A stretch of 61,385 nt of DNA, from the NCBI GenBank assembly GCA_021792755.1, contig JAJYUA010000018.1, forward strand, positions 13,340 to 74,724, read 5' to 3'. A program made the position numbers and the translations under genes. Source of the DNA: Pseudomonadota bacterium (lineage in GTDB: Bacteria; Pseudomonadota; Gammaproteobacteria; Steroidobacterales; Steroidobacteraceae). This document shows positions 34,561 to 43,048 of the stretch, one piece after another (position 1 is the first letter of the stretch; the number at the start of each line of letters is the position of its first letter). The notes beneath the pieces are model-generated. The model was not told the origin of the DNA. It was given only the letters and a program-made list of their open reading frames with translations, and searched no databases.

Positions 34561-35571
34561 ATGGAGCCCCGCCATCCTCTGCGCCTGCAGATCTCGAGCA
34601 CCCGCCCCGAGAGCGGCTCCTGGGACGATGTGGTGGGGGCGGCCGTATTCGGCGCCGGCCCTGCCGGGGCGGACGCGCCCCTCGAGTGCCCCGCACACGT
34701 GCCGCTCGCTGAAGTGCCCATGAGCCCTCTTGGCGGCGGCCCGGTGATCGAGCGCTGGCGCGTCACCGGGCCCCTCCGCTTCGGATCTCTCGGCATGGTC
34801 GGCTATGCCCACAGCGAGGCGTTCCTCTTCGGCAGGCTGCACGCCGGGGAGGACGATGCGGGCGACGGGCTCACCGGGCTCGAGCGCGCAACGCAGCGGG
34901 CCTACCGGCAGATCCACGCGGCGCTCGAGGCGGCCGGCTTCCCGCACCTGCTGCGTGTCTGGAACTACATCGGCGACATCACCCGCGAGAGCCATGGCAC
35001 GGAGCGCTATCGCCAGTTCAACAGCGCGCGCCAGGAGGCGCTCATCGCCTGCGGACGGAGCGTGCGCGGCAACGTGCCGGCGGCGAGCGCCCTCGGCTGC
35101 TCCGGCGGCCCGCTCGCGATCTACTTCCTCGCCGGCCGCGCCGCCCCGCAGCTCATCGAGAACCCCCGCCAGGTGAGCGCCTACCACTACCCGGCGCAGT
35201 ACGGCCCGCGCGCCCCGAGCTTCTCCCGCGCCGCCCTGGTGCGCCACCGCGGCGCGACGCTGCTCATCTCCGGCACCTCGAGCATTCTCGGCCATCGCAC
35301 CATGCACGAGGGCGACCCCGCGGCGCAGACGCGCGAGACGCTGGCCAACATCGAGGCGCTGCTCGAGCAGGCCAACCGGCTCGAGGCGGGCGCATTCGCC
35401 CTCGAGTCCCTCATCTACAAAGTCTACGTCCGTGATCCGGCTCACCTGCCCCTCATCCGCGCCGAGCTCGACGCGGCCGCCGGCGCGGCCGCCCCCCGGG
35501 TCTACCTGAGGGCCGACATCTGCCGGCGCGACCTGTCGGTGGAGATCGAGGCCGTGGGTGAGCGGGCCTGA
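34561..35571 (+). CDS. xanB2: XanB2-like chorismatase (hydroxybenzoate synthase)
   Basis: Converts chorismate to 3-hydroxybenzoate (and in XanB2 also 4-hydroxybenzoate), the aromatic starter of xanthomonadin-type aryl polyenes. 336 aa, usual length for the FkbO/Hyg5/XanB2 family. Seen: LLRVWNYIGDITRE, RYRQFNSARQEAL, the central GCSGGPLAIYFLAG, and the C-terminal YLRADICRRDLSVEIE. The Cys (321) and Glu (328), seven apart, correspond to the pair described for 3-hydroxybenzoate-forming members; FkbO-type enzymes lack the Cys. It lies between the flavoprotein and the acyltransferase genes with 5-6 nt gaps. Presence of this gene and absence of an ammonia-lyase argue for a 3-hydroxybenzoate rather than coumarate-type starter. 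Confidence 0.85.
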   Translation: MEPRHPLRLQISSTRPESGSWDDVVGAAVFGAGPAGADAPLECPAHVPLAEVPMSPLGGGPVIERWRVTGPLRFGSLGMVGYAHSEAFLFGRLHAGEDDAGDGLTGLERATQRAYRQIHAALEAAGFPHLLRVWNYIGDITRESHGTERYRQFNSARQEALIACGRSVRGNVPAASALGCSGGPLAIYFLAGRAAPQLIENPRQVSAYHYPAQYGPRAPSFSRAALVRHRGATLLISGTSSILGHRTMHEGDPAAQTRETLANIEALLEQANRLEAGAFALESLIYKVYVRDPAHLPLIRAELDAAAGAAAPRVYLRADICRRDLSVEIEAVGERA

Positions 35572-35576
35572 GGCGC

Positions 35577-36410
35577 GTGTTGAGACGCGTGTTGAGACGC
35601 CTGCGGGAATACCTCACCACCTACGGCCTGCTCGTGACGCTCGCCGTGATGATTCTCGCCTGGACGGCGCTCGCGCTCGTGCTGCTGGCGCCGCTGCCCG
35701 CGCGCTGGCGGCGCGCCTCGGCGCGCTACACCATGATGGCGGGCTTTCGCCTGTTCTGCCGCTTTCTCACCCTCACGGGCGCCTACCGGCTGCAGTTGAG
35801 CTGCATCGATGGCCTGCGCGAGGGACCGGCGCTCATCCTCGCGCCCAACCACCCGAGCGCCTTCGATGCCCTGTTGCTGCTCACCCGCCACCCGAACCTC
35901 GCCTGCATTCTCAAGCCCGAGCTGCTCGGCAACCTCTTCCTCGGCGCCGGCGCGCGCCTCGCCGGCTTCATCCGCTCCGACCCGCCGCGGCGCATGGTGA
36001 AGGAGGCCGTGGCGCAGCTGCGCCGGGGCTCCTCGGTGCTGCTGTTTCCCGAAGGCACGCGCACGCGCCGCTCGCCCATCAATCCCCTGACGGGAGGCAT
36101 CGCGGTCATCGCCCGGCACGCCGGCGCGCCGATCCAGGTGATCCTCATCGAGACCGACTCGCCCTATCTCGGCAAGGGCTGGCCGTTCTTCAAGGCGCCG
36201 CGGCTGCCGATCGAGTACCGCGTGCGCCTCGGACAGCGCTTCGAGCCGCCTCGCGACGTGGCGCACTGCATGCAGGAGCTCGAGCGCGAGTACCGCGCGC
36301 AGCTCGCCGCGGCGCCGCAGCGCGCCTGGCTCGCCGAGCCGCGGTCCTGCTCTGCCGAGCCGCCCGGCGCCGCCGATCACCCGCCCCCTGCGCGCAGGAA
36401 CCGCCCTTGA
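35577..36410 (+). CDS. PlsC-type 1-acyl-glycerol-phosphate acyltransferase
   Basis: Membrane acyltransferase, 277 aa. N-terminal transmembrane helix (about 16-40), catalytic NHPSAFD (HX4D), glycerophosphate-binding FPEGTRTRRSP, then a Pro/Ala-rich C-terminal tail. In aryl-polyene clusters an acyltransferase of this type is thought to attach the polyene to a lipid or sugar carrier. The start GTG 35577 sits in a 12-bp tandem duplication encoding LRRVLRR, so TTG 35580 or GTG 35589 could equally initiate. It overlaps the next gene by TTGA. Confidence 0.82.
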   Translation: MLRRVLRRLREYLTTYGLLVTLAVMILAWTALALVLLAPLPARWRRASARYTMMAGFRLFCRFLTLTGAYRLQLSCIDGLREGPALILAPNHPSAFDALLLLTRHPNLACILKPELLGNLFLGAGARLAGFIRSDPPRRMVKEAVAQLRRGSSVLLFPEGTRTRRSPINPLTGGIAVIARHAGAPIQVILIETDSPYLGKGWPFFKAPRLPIEYRVRLGQRFEPPRDVAHCMQELEREYRAQLAAAPQRAWLAEPRSCSAEPPGAADHPPPARRNRP

Positions 36411-37171
36411 GCGCGCCCTCGGGCACCCACCTGGTGCTCATTCCGAGCTACAACCCCGGGCCGAAGGTGTTCGAGACCGTGCGTGCGGCGCGCGAGCAGT
36501 GGACCCCGGTGTGGGTGGTGGTGGACGGGAGCACCGATGGGACGGCCGAGGCACTCCTCGCCCTGCAGGCCGGGGACCCCGGGCTGACCGTGCTCGTGCG
36601 CCGCAGCAACGGCGGCAAGGGCGCGGCGCTCCTCGAGGGCTTCACCGAAGCGCTGCACCGCGGCTACACGCATGCGCTCACCCTGGACTCGGACGGGCAG
36701 CACCCCGCCGAGTGCATCCCGGCCTTCATGCAGGCCTCGCTCGAGCACCCCCAGGCCATGGTCCTCGGCCGTCCGCTGTTCGATGCCAGCGCACCGGCGC
36801 TTCGGGTCAAGGGCCGGCGCCTCTCCAACTGGTGGGCCCATCTCGAGACGCTCGGGGCGGGCATCGAGGATTCGCTGTACGGCTTTCGCGTCTATCCCAT
36901 GGCTCCCCTGGTGCGCCTGATGCTCGAGCACCGCCGCGCCATGCGTCGATTCGATTTCGATGTCGAGGCGGCGGTGCGGCTCTCCTGGGGCGGCATGCCG
37001 GCGCTGAACCTGCCGGCCCCCGTGCGCTATTTCACCGCCGAGCAGGGCGGTGTGTCGCATTTCCGCTACGTGCGGGACAACCTGCTGCTCACCTCGATGC
37101 ATATCCGGCTGTTTTTCGGCTTTCTCGCCCGCCTGCCCCGGCTTGCGAGCGGCCGGCCGGCAGCCCGCTGA
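36407..37171 (+). CDS. Family 2 glycosyltransferase of the aryl-polyene cluster
   Basis: GT-A-fold glycosyltransferase, 254 aa. N-terminal LVLIPSYNPG, nucleotide-sugar region VVVDGSTDGT and RRSNGGKGAAL, metal-binding DSDGQH, and acceptor-side LEHRRAMRRFDFDVEAAVRL. No transmembrane helix other than a short hydrophobic stretch near the end. It probably glycosylates the polyene head or lipid anchor. TTG 36407 overlaps the upstream stop (TTGA) and has AGGAA seven nt before it; an internal GTG at 36434 would cut into the conserved start of the fold. 82 nt separate it from the ACP gene. Confidence 0.82.
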   Translation: MSAPSGTHLVLIPSYNPGPKVFETVRAAREQWTPVWVVVDGSTDGTAEALLALQAGDPGLTVLVRRSNGGKGAALLEGFTEALHRGYTHALTLDSDGQHPAECIPAFMQASLEHPQAMVLGRPLFDASAPALRVKGRRLSNWWAHLETLGAGIEDSLYGFRVYPMAPLVRLMLEHRRAMRRFDFDVEAAVRLSWGGMPALNLPAPVRYFTAEQGGVSHFRYVRDNLLLTSMHIRLFFGFLARLPRLASGRPAAR

Positions 37172-37210
37172 CACCGGCCTCGGATCCCGCCTGGCGCCGA
37201 CCGGCTCACC

Positions 37211-37216
37211 TATAAT
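37211..37216 (+). promoter_or_regulatory. Candidate -10 element upstream of ACP gene
   Basis: A perfect TATAAT lies 38 nt before the ACP start in an AT-rich leader, unusual in this GC-rich operon. No convincing -35 is seen at 16-18 nt, so this could be an activator-dependent internal promoter or chance. Confidence 0.35.
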
Positions 37217-37253
37217 TTGCGCCCTCCCGGTTCAAAAAAAGTAATATTTCTCA

Positions 37254-37556
37254 ATGTCGACGTCCGACCTCGCCGCCACCGTGCATCCGATCGACCCCCA
37301 GGCGCGCCTGCTCAGGGAGCTGGCCGAGCTGATCACAGGGGCGCTCAATCTCGAGCTTGCCGCCGGTGACATCGATCCCGACGCCCGCCTGTACGGGGAG
37401 GGGCTCGGCCTGGACTCGATCGACCTGCTGGAGATCGCGCTCGTCGTCTCGAAGCACTACGGTGTGCAGCTCCGCGCCGACGACGCCGAGACTGCACAGA
37501 TCTTCCGCTCGCTGCGCCGGCTCGCAGAGTACGTCGCGGCGCACAGGACGAAATAG
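37254..37556 (+). CDS. Acyl carrier protein of the aryl-polyene cluster
   Basis: 100-aa ACP. The phosphopantetheine site Ser55 is in LGLDSIDLLEI and the preceding acidic loop and helix pattern are normal. It carries the growing aryl-polyene chain for the ketosynthase, ketoreductase and dehydratases encoded downstream. No clear Shine-Dalgarno before ATG 37254; the leader is A/T-rich. It is the only ACP gene in the window, whereas the E. coli cluster has two. Its TAG stop is in the same frame as the AMP-ligase that follows, with only one codon (CCT) between TAG and the first possible ligase start. Confidence 0.9.
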   Translation: MSTSDLAATVHPIDPQARLLRELAELITGALNLELAAGDIDPDARLYGEGLGLDSIDLLEIALVVSKHYGVQLRADDAETAQIFRSLRRLAEYVAAHRTK

Positions 37557-37559
37557 CCT

Positions 37560-38903
37560 CTGTCCTCCCTCCCGCTGTTCTCACACACCGCCCCCGAAGC
37601 GATCGTCGCGTACCGCGCCGGCGTCCCCATCCGCGCGAGCCGCTTCCTCGCCGAGGTGCGCCACCTGGCCGAGCGCTTTGCGCCCGGACGCCACGTCATC
37701 AACGTCTGTGCGGACCGCTACCACTTCATGGTGGGGTTCGCCGCCGCGGTGCTCTCGGGCCGGGTGAGCCTCCTGCCCCCGACGCATACTCCGGAGGTCG
37801 TGCGCCAGCTCACCGCCTTTGCCCCGGATGTCTTCTGCCTCACCGACGAGGCGGGCTGCGACATCGACCTGCCGTGCATGCGCTATCCGCCGTATGAGGG
37901 CGATGCACACGGCCTCTGGCCGGTCCCGCCGATCGAGTCCGACCGCACGGTGGCGTTCGTGTTCACCTCCGGCTCGACCGGCGTGCCGGTGCCGCACCGC
38001 AAGACCTGGGGGCGGCTGGTGCAGTGCGTGCGCCGCGGCGCCGCCCGGCTCGCTCTCGAGGGCCGCCCTCACGCGGTGCTCGCGACGGTTCCGCCGCAGC
38101 ACATGTATGGCTTCGAGTCGAGCGTGCTGCTGCCGATGCACAGCGGCGGGGCGCTGTGCGCCGAGCACCCGTTCTATCCGGCCGACATCTGTGCGCTGCT
38201 CGATTCGATCCCGGCGCCGCGGGCGCTCGCCTCGACCCCCATTCACCTGCGCGCGCTGCTCGACTCGCAGGCGCAGCTGCCGCGGGCGGACCTCATCGTC
38301 TGCGCGACCGCCCCGTTGACGCAAGCGCTTGCGCTCGAGGCGGAGCGGCGCTTCCATGGGCCCCTGATGGAAATCTACGGCTCCACCGAGACCGGCCAGC
38401 TCGCCACCCGCCGTACGGCGCGGGAGCTCGAGTGGCGGCTGTGGCCCGAGATCCGCCTCGCCCTCGAAGAGGGCCGCGCCTTCGCGAGCGGCGGGCACCT
38501 CGAGCAGCCGACGCCGCTCTGCGATGAGCTCGAGCTTCTCGAGGGCGGCCGCTTCCGGCTGCACGGGCGGCTCGCGGACCTGGTGAACATCGCCGGCAAG
38601 CGCAGCTCCCTCGCCTACCTGACGCACCAGCTCACCAGCATCGAGGGCGTGCTCGACGGGGCCTTCTTCTTTCCCGGGCAGTCCCGGGCGGACGAGCTCG
38701 GCATCACGCGGGTCGCCGCGGCGGCGGTCGCCCCGAGTCTCGATGCCGCGCACATCCTCGCGGCGCTGCGCCTGCGGATCGATCCGGTGTTTCTGCCGCG
38801 GCCGCTGCTGCTCCTCGAGCGGCTGCCGCGCAACGGCACCGGCAAGCTCCCCCAACAGGCGCTGCGCGCGCTGCTCGCGCACCCGCTGCGCCGCCAGGCA
38901 TGA
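37560..38903 (+). CDS. AMP-dependent ligase/acyl-CoA synthetase (ApeH-like)
   Basis: Adenylate-forming enzyme, about 447 aa, expected to activate hydroxybenzoate and load it onto the ACP. Motifs: FVFTSGSTGVPVPHRKTW (P-loop), QHMYGFESSVLLPM, IYGSTETGQLATR, RLADLVNIAGKRSS and the terminal Lys motif PRNGTGKL. The conserved N-terminus expected for this family (LPLFSHTAPEAIVAYRAGVPI...) is encoded upstream of the first standard start (GTG 37656). The only plausible initiator covering it is CTG 37560, with AGGA eleven nt before it. A start at 37656 would give a 415-residue protein missing about 30 N-terminal residues. The C-terminal domain is shorter than in free-standing CoA ligases. It overlaps the dehydratase gene by ATGA. 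Confidence 0.8.
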   Translation: MSSLPLFSHTAPEAIVAYRAGVPIRASRFLAEVRHLAERFAPGRHVINVCADRYHFMVGFAAAVLSGRVSLLPPTHTPEVVRQLTAFAPDVFCLTDEAGCDIDLPCMRYPPYEGDAHGLWPVPPIESDRTVAFVFTSGSTGVPVPHRKTWGRLVQCVRRGAARLALEGRPHAVLATVPPQHMYGFESSVLLPMHSGGALCAEHPFYPADICALLDSIPAPRALASTPIHLRALLDSQAQLPRADLIVCATAPLTQALALEAERRFHGPLMEIYGSTETGQLATRRTARELEWRLWPEIRLALEEGRAFASGGHLEQPTPLCDELELLEGGRFRLHGRLADLVNIAGKRSSLAYLTHQLTSIEGVLDGAFFFPGQSRADELGITRVAAAAVAPSLDAAHILAALRLRIDPVFLPRPLLLLERLPRNGTGKLPQQALRALLAHPLRRQA

Positions 38904-39193
38904 GCCTGCCGCTCGCACTGCCGCGGCCGCACCCCGCCCTGGAAGGCCACTTCCCGGACGAGCCCCTCCTGCCCGGGGCGGTGCTGCTCGATGAGGCCCT
39001 GCACGCCATCGAGACCGCCGAGGCCTCGAGCGGGCGGCTCTGGCGGATCGGCTCGGTGAAGTTCCTCGGCGCCGTCGCGGACGGGGCCGGGCTGCTTCTC
39101 GACTACGAGCGCACCGCCTCCGGGACTCTGCGCTTCACGATCCGTGAGGGCGAGCGGCCGATCGTCACCGGCACCCTGGCGCCCCATGGCTGA
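38900..39193 (+). CDS. Hotdog-fold dehydratase (ApeI-like)
   Basis: 97-aa FabZ-like hotdog protein. GHFPDEPLLPGAVLLDEAL contains the active-site His and the typical hydrophobic helix; the end is RFTIREGERPIVTGTL. In characterised aryl-polyene systems this small dehydratase works with a second hotdog partner (ApeP-like, here at 45856). It keeps double bonds by dehydrating each 3-hydroxyacyl-ACP. Start ATG 38900 overlaps the ligase stop; its own end overlaps the acyltransferase start by 8 nt. Confidence 0.82.
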   Translation: MSLPLALPRPHPALEGHFPDEPLLPGAVLLDEALHAIETAEASSGRLWRIGSVKFLGAVADGAGLLLDYERTASGTLRFTIREGERPIVTGTLAPHG

Positions 39194-40103
39194 GGCAGCC
39201 GCCTCGAGCAGCGCTTCCGGGTGGTCGCGCCGCCGCGAGCGCGGCAGCCTGCTGCTGCTGCGCCTGATGGCCGGCTTCTCCCTGCGCACGGGCCGGCGCG
39301 CCGGCCGCGTCGTCCTGTACGGCATCGCCGCGTACTTTTTCCTGTTCGCGCCGCGGGCGCGGCGCGCCTCGCTTCAATACCTGCGCCGGGCGCTCGGCCG
39401 GCGGCCGCGCGCCTCGGAGCGCTTCCGCCAGTTCATGAGCTTCGCGACCACCATCCACGATCGGCTCTACCTGCTCAACGGGCGCTTCGACCTGTTCGAC
39501 TTCGAGGTGGCCGGCGAGGAGGCGATGCATGAGCGCCTCGCCCCCGGCGAGGGCGCGCTGCTCTTCGGGGCGCACCTCGGCAGCTTCGAGGCGGCGCGCG
39601 CCACCGGCCGGCGCCACCGCGAGCTGCGCTTGGCGATGGTGATGTACGAGCGCAACGCCCGCAAGATCAACACCGCGCTCGCGGCGATCAATCCGGCCGC
39701 GGCCGCCGACATCGTCGGGCTCGGCAGTCCGCTCGCCCTGCTTCAGGTGCGCGACCTGCTCGATGAGGGCGTGTTCGTCGGCATGCTGGCCGATCGAACG
39801 CGCGGGCAGGAGCCCACCGAGTGCGTGAGCTTTCTTGGCGCGCCGGCGCGCTTTCCCATCGGCCCATTCCGCGCCGCGGCGCTGCTCGAGCGCCCGGTGA
39901 CGCTGATGCTCGGCCTGTATCTCGGAGGCAATCGCTACCGGGTGGTGTTCGAGCCGCTCGCGGACTTCACGGCCGTGCCGCGCGAGGGGCGCGAGGCGGC
40001 CATCCGGGCGGCCATCGTGCGCTACGCCGGGCGGCTCGAGCACTACTGCCGCGAGCACCCGGACAACTGGTTCAACTTTCACGACTTCTGGGCCCATGCG
40101 TAG
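39186..40103 (+). CDS. LpxL/HtrB-like lysophospholipid acyltransferase
   Basis: Inner-membrane acyltransferase, 305 aa. A hydrophobic N-terminal segment (about 38-58, VVLYGIAAYFFLF) precedes the catalytic HLGSFE (HX4E) at about 128 and MLADRTRGQEPTECVSFLGAPARFPIGPFRAA. The C-terminus is EHPDNWFNFHDFW, typical of lipid A late-acyltransferase relatives (NWYNFYDFW). Such genes recur in aryl-polyene loci and probably transfer the polyene to a lipid anchor. ATG 39186 overlaps the preceding gene; the end overlaps the LolA-like gene by 8 nt. Confidence 0.87.
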   Translation: MAEAAASSSASGWSRRRERGSLLLLRLMAGFSLRTGRRAGRVVLYGIAAYFFLFAPRARRASLQYLRRALGRRPRASERFRQFMSFATTIHDRLYLLNGRFDLFDFEVAGEEAMHERLAPGEGALLFGAHLGSFEAARATGRRHRELRLAMVMYERNARKINTALAAINPAAAADIVGLGSPLALLQVRDLLDEGVFVGMLADRTRGQEPTECVSFLGAPARFPIGPFRAAALLERPVTLMLGLYLGGNRYRVVFEPLADFTAVPREGREAAIRAAIVRYAGRLEHYCREHPDNWFNFHDFWAHA

Positions 40104-40689
40104 GGGCGCTCTGCCGCGGCTGCTCTTGCTCTGTGCGCTGGCCCTGTGCCAGGGCGCCGCGGCCGCGGCGCCCGCCGCCCCAGGGGCGCCGCTCGAGCGC
40201 CTCATGGCCCTGCTCGCGCAGCGCAAGCACGGCGAGGCGACCTTCATCGAGCGGGACTACCTCACCGTCCTCACCCGGCCGCTGAGCAGCTCCGGCGTGT
40301 TGATCTACGACGCGCCCGATCACCTCGAGAAGCGCACGCTGAAGCCGCATCGCATCACCCTGGTTTTCGATCACGGCGCCCTCAGCGCGACCCGCGGCGG
40401 CCACACCTACCACATCGACCTCAGCGCCCATCGGCAGATCGCGCCCTACATCGAGGCGGTGAGCGACACGCTCTCGGGCAACCGCGCGGCGCTCGAGCGG
40501 CTGTTCCGGGTGAGCTTCGCAGGCACCCTCGCCCGCTGGACCCTGACGCTGCGGCCGCGGCAGGCCCGCTCCAGTCACCTTCGCCGCATCCGCATCGACG
40601 GGGCGCGCGCCGACATCCGCTCGGTCGATCTCCTCAAGACCAACGGCGATCACTCGCGGATGACCCTGGGGCCTGCGCCGGCCCCATGA
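40096..40689 (+). CDS. LolA-like outer-membrane lipoprotein carrier protein
   Basis: 197 aa, with signal peptide (1-25, LLLLCALALCQGAAAAA) and a periplasmic half-barrel fold like LolA: ATFIERDYLTVLTRPLSSSGVLIYDAPDHLEKRT, then SFAGTLARWTLTLRP and HLRRIRIDGARADIRSVDLLKTNGDHSRM. Probably chaperones the hydrophobic aryl-polyene lipid across the periplasm in partnership with the MMPL exporter encoded immediately downstream (ATGA overlap). Confidence 0.82.
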   Translation: MRRGALPRLLLLCALALCQGAAAAAPAAPGAPLERLMALLAQRKHGEATFIERDYLTVLTRPLSSSGVLIYDAPDHLEKRTLKPHRITLVFDHGALSATRGGHTYHIDLSAHRQIAPYIEAVSDTLSGNRAALERLFRVSFAGTLARWTLTLRPRQARSSHLRRIRIDGARADIRSVDLLKTNGDHSRMTLGPAPAP

Positions 40690-43037
40690 GACGGGCGGGC
40701 CTACCGGTGCTGGTGTGGGCGGGGCTCGCCGTGGCGGCCGCGCTCATCGTCGCGCGCGCCCGCTACTCCGCCGGTCTCTCGGCGTTCCTGCCCGCTTCGC
40801 CCACGCCCGGGCAGCGCCTGCTCGTCGAGCAGCTGCGCCGGGGCGTCGCCTCGCGCCTCATCATCATCGCCATCGGCGGCTCCGATGCCGCCACCCGCGC
40901 GCGCCTCTCGCGCGCGCTCGCCGGCAGCCTCACCGCCGATGCGCGCTTCGTGTCGGTCGAGAACGGCGCGAGCGCCGCCGCCCGGCGCGACGAGGCCTTC
41001 CTGTTCGCGCACCGCTACCTGCTCAGCGACACGGTGAGCGCCCAGCGCTTCACCGTGGCGGGGCTGCGCGCGGCGATACGCAACACGCTCGCGCTTATCG
41101 CCTCGGGCCTGCCCGCCTCGACGCTGCGCGCCGACCCCACCGGCGAGATGCTGAGTGTGCTCGGCGCGCTGAGCGGCAACCGCCCGCCGCACAGCTCGCA
41201 CGGCGTCTGGGCCTCTTCGCACGGGCGGCTCGCGCTGCTGCTCGCGCGCACCCGCGCCGCGGGCGCCGACACCGGCGGACAGGCGCGCGCGATCCGCGCG
41301 ATCCGCCGCGCGTTCGCGGCCGCCCGGGCGCGGCTGCAGGCGCGCGCCACGCTGCGCATGACCGGTCCGGGGGTGTTTGCCGTGGCCGCGCGCCGGAACA
41401 TCGAGCGTCAGGTGCTGCTGCTCTCGGGGGTGAGCGGCGCACTCATCCTGACGCTGCTGCTGCTCGCCTACCGCTCGCTGCCGGCGCTGGCGCTCGGACT
41501 GACGCCCGTCGCCTCCGGGGCGCTCGCCGGGGTGGCGGCCGTGGCGCTTCGCTTCGGGGTGGTGCAGGGCGTGACGCTCGGCTTCGGGGTGACCCTGATC
41601 GGCGAGGCGGTCGATTACTCCATCTATCTTTTCGTGCAGTCGCGCGCGCGCGCCGCAGCCGATGACCCCGATGCGCGCTGGCGGCGCACGGTCTGGCCGA
41701 CCCTGCGGCTCGGAATGCTGACCTCCGTGTGCGGCTTCGCCTCGCTGCTGCCCTCGAGCTTCCCCGGCCTCGCGCAGCTCGGGCTCTATTCGCTCTCCGG
41801 GGTGCTCGCCGCCGGGCTCGTGACGCGCTTCGTGCTGCCGAGGCTGCTGCCGCGGCGCTTCGCCCTGCGGGACCTGACAGCGCTCGGCCGGGCGGCGCAG
41901 CGCCTGCTGCCGAGAGCCGGCCTCGCGCGCATCGGGCTCGCGGGGCTCGCGGCGCTGTCCGTGACCGTGCTCTATCTGCACCGGGATCACCTGTGGAACC
42001 GGCAGCTCTCGGCGTTGAGCCCGGTGCCGGCGGCGGCGCAGCGCCTCGATGCCACGCTGCGCGCGGACCTCGGCGCGCCCGATGTGCGCTACCTCGCGGT
42101 CGTGTCCGCCCCGCGAAGGCAGTGGGCACTCGAGGGCGCCGAGCAGGCCGGGCACGAGCTCGATGCGCTCGTGAAGCGCAACCTCATCGGCGGCTATCAG
42201 AGCCCGGCGCAGTACCTGCCGAGCCTCGCGCTGCAACGGCGGCGCCAGCAGAGCCTCCCGCCGCCAACGGTGCTGCGCCGGCGCCTGCGACGGGCGCTCT
42301 CGGGGCTGCCGCTTACGGTCTCGACACTCTCGCCGTTCCTGCACGCTGTGGCCGAGGCGCGCACCGCGCCGCTGCTCACACCGGGGGACCTCGCGGGCAC
42401 CTCCTTCGCCCCGGCGCTCGATGCGCTGCTCCTTCGCGAGGGCGGACAGTGGCGCGCGCTGCTGCCGCTCAGCGCGCCGGCCTCGGGGCCTCGGCGCTTC
42501 TCCATCGACCTCGGGCAGGTTCGCCGCGCCCTTGAGGTGTCCGCCCCGGCGCGCCTCGCCGTGCTCGACCTGAAAAGCGAGACGAACGCGCTGTACTCGA
42601 CCTACCTGCGCGAGGCGGTGCGGTTCTCGCTCCTCGGGCTCGCGGCAATCGTGCTGCTGCTGCTCGCGGCGCTGCGCTCGCCCGCGAGGGTCGCACGAGT
42701 GGTGCTGCCGCTCGCCCTCGCGGTGCTCACGGTGGCCGCGGGCTTCAGCGCCCTCGGGGTGCGGCTCACCCTGCTGCACGTCATCGGCATGCTGCTCATC
42801 GTCGCGGTCGGCTCGAACTACGCGCTCTTCTTCGACCGGCCCTCCGAGAGCCCCGCCCTCACCCTCGCCTCGCTCCTCATCGCCAATGCCGCCACGGTGC
42901 TCGGCTTCGGGGTGCTCGCCTTCTCCACGGTGCCGGTGCTGGCGGACCTCGGCGCCACGGTCGCCCCGGGGGCGCTGCTCGCGCTCGTCTTTGCCGCCCT
43001 CCTCTCGCACGAGCCGACCGGCTCGCGCGCAAGCTAG
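40686..43037 (+). CDS. MMPL/RND-superfamily exporter of the aryl-polyene cluster
   Basis: Inner-membrane exporter, 783 aa, of the MMPL type. The sequence has one N-terminal helix, a periplasmic domain, five clustered helices (about 240-390, including GFGVTLIGEAVDYSIYLF and SVCGFASLLPSSFPGLAQLGLYSLSG), a second periplasmic domain, and five more helices (about 640-780; VGSNYALFFDR in the proton-relay position). Likely moves the lipid-linked polyene from the inner membrane to the LolA-like carrier. ATG 40686 overlaps the upstream stop. Extremely Ala/Leu/Arg-rich as expected for the GC content. Confidence 0.88.
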   Translation: MRRAGLPVLVWAGLAVAAALIVARARYSAGLSAFLPASPTPGQRLLVEQLRRGVASRLIIIAIGGSDAATRARLSRALAGSLTADARFVSVENGASAAARRDEAFLFAHRYLLSDTVSAQRFTVAGLRAAIRNTLALIASGLPASTLRADPTGEMLSVLGALSGNRPPHSSHGVWASSHGRLALLLARTRAAGADTGGQARAIRAIRRAFAAARARLQARATLRMTGPGVFAVAARRNIERQVLLLSGVSGALILTLLLLAYRSLPALALGLTPVASGALAGVAAVALRFGVVQGVTLGFGVTLIGEAVDYSIYLFVQSRARAAADDPDARWRRTVWPTLRLGMLTSVCGFASLLPSSFPGLAQLGLYSLSGVLAAGLVTRFVLPRLLPRRFALRDLTALGRAAQRLLPRAGLARIGLAGLAALSVTVLYLHRDHLWNRQLSALSPVPAAAQRLDATLRADLGAPDVRYLAVVSAPRRQWALEGAEQAGHELDALVKRNLIGGYQSPAQYLPSLALQRRRQQSLPPPTVLRRRLRRALSGLPLTVSTLSPFLHAVAEARTAPLLTPGDLAGTSFAPALDALLLREGGQWRALLPLSAPASGPRRFSIDLGQVRRALEVSAPARLAVLDLKSETNALYSTYLREAVRFSLLGLAAIVLLLLAALRSPARVARVVLPLALAVLTVAAGFSALGVRLTLLHVIGMLLIVAVGSNYALFFDRPSESPALTLASLLIANAATVLGFGVLAFSTVPVLADLGATVAPGALLALVFAALLSHEPTGSRAS

Positions 43038-43048
43038 AATTCCACCCG

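Noticed and set aside
32614-35445. 943-codon open frame on the minus strand opposite the flavoprotein and chorismatase genes
   Set aside because: Composition is Arg/Ala/Gly-rich without domain motifs; the plus-strand genes are complete and recognisable. Antisense artefact of high GC.
40701-43010. 769-codon minus-strand frame opposite the MMPL exporter
   Set aside because: Arg/Glu/Gln-rich low-complexity translation, no motifs; exporter frame is well supported.
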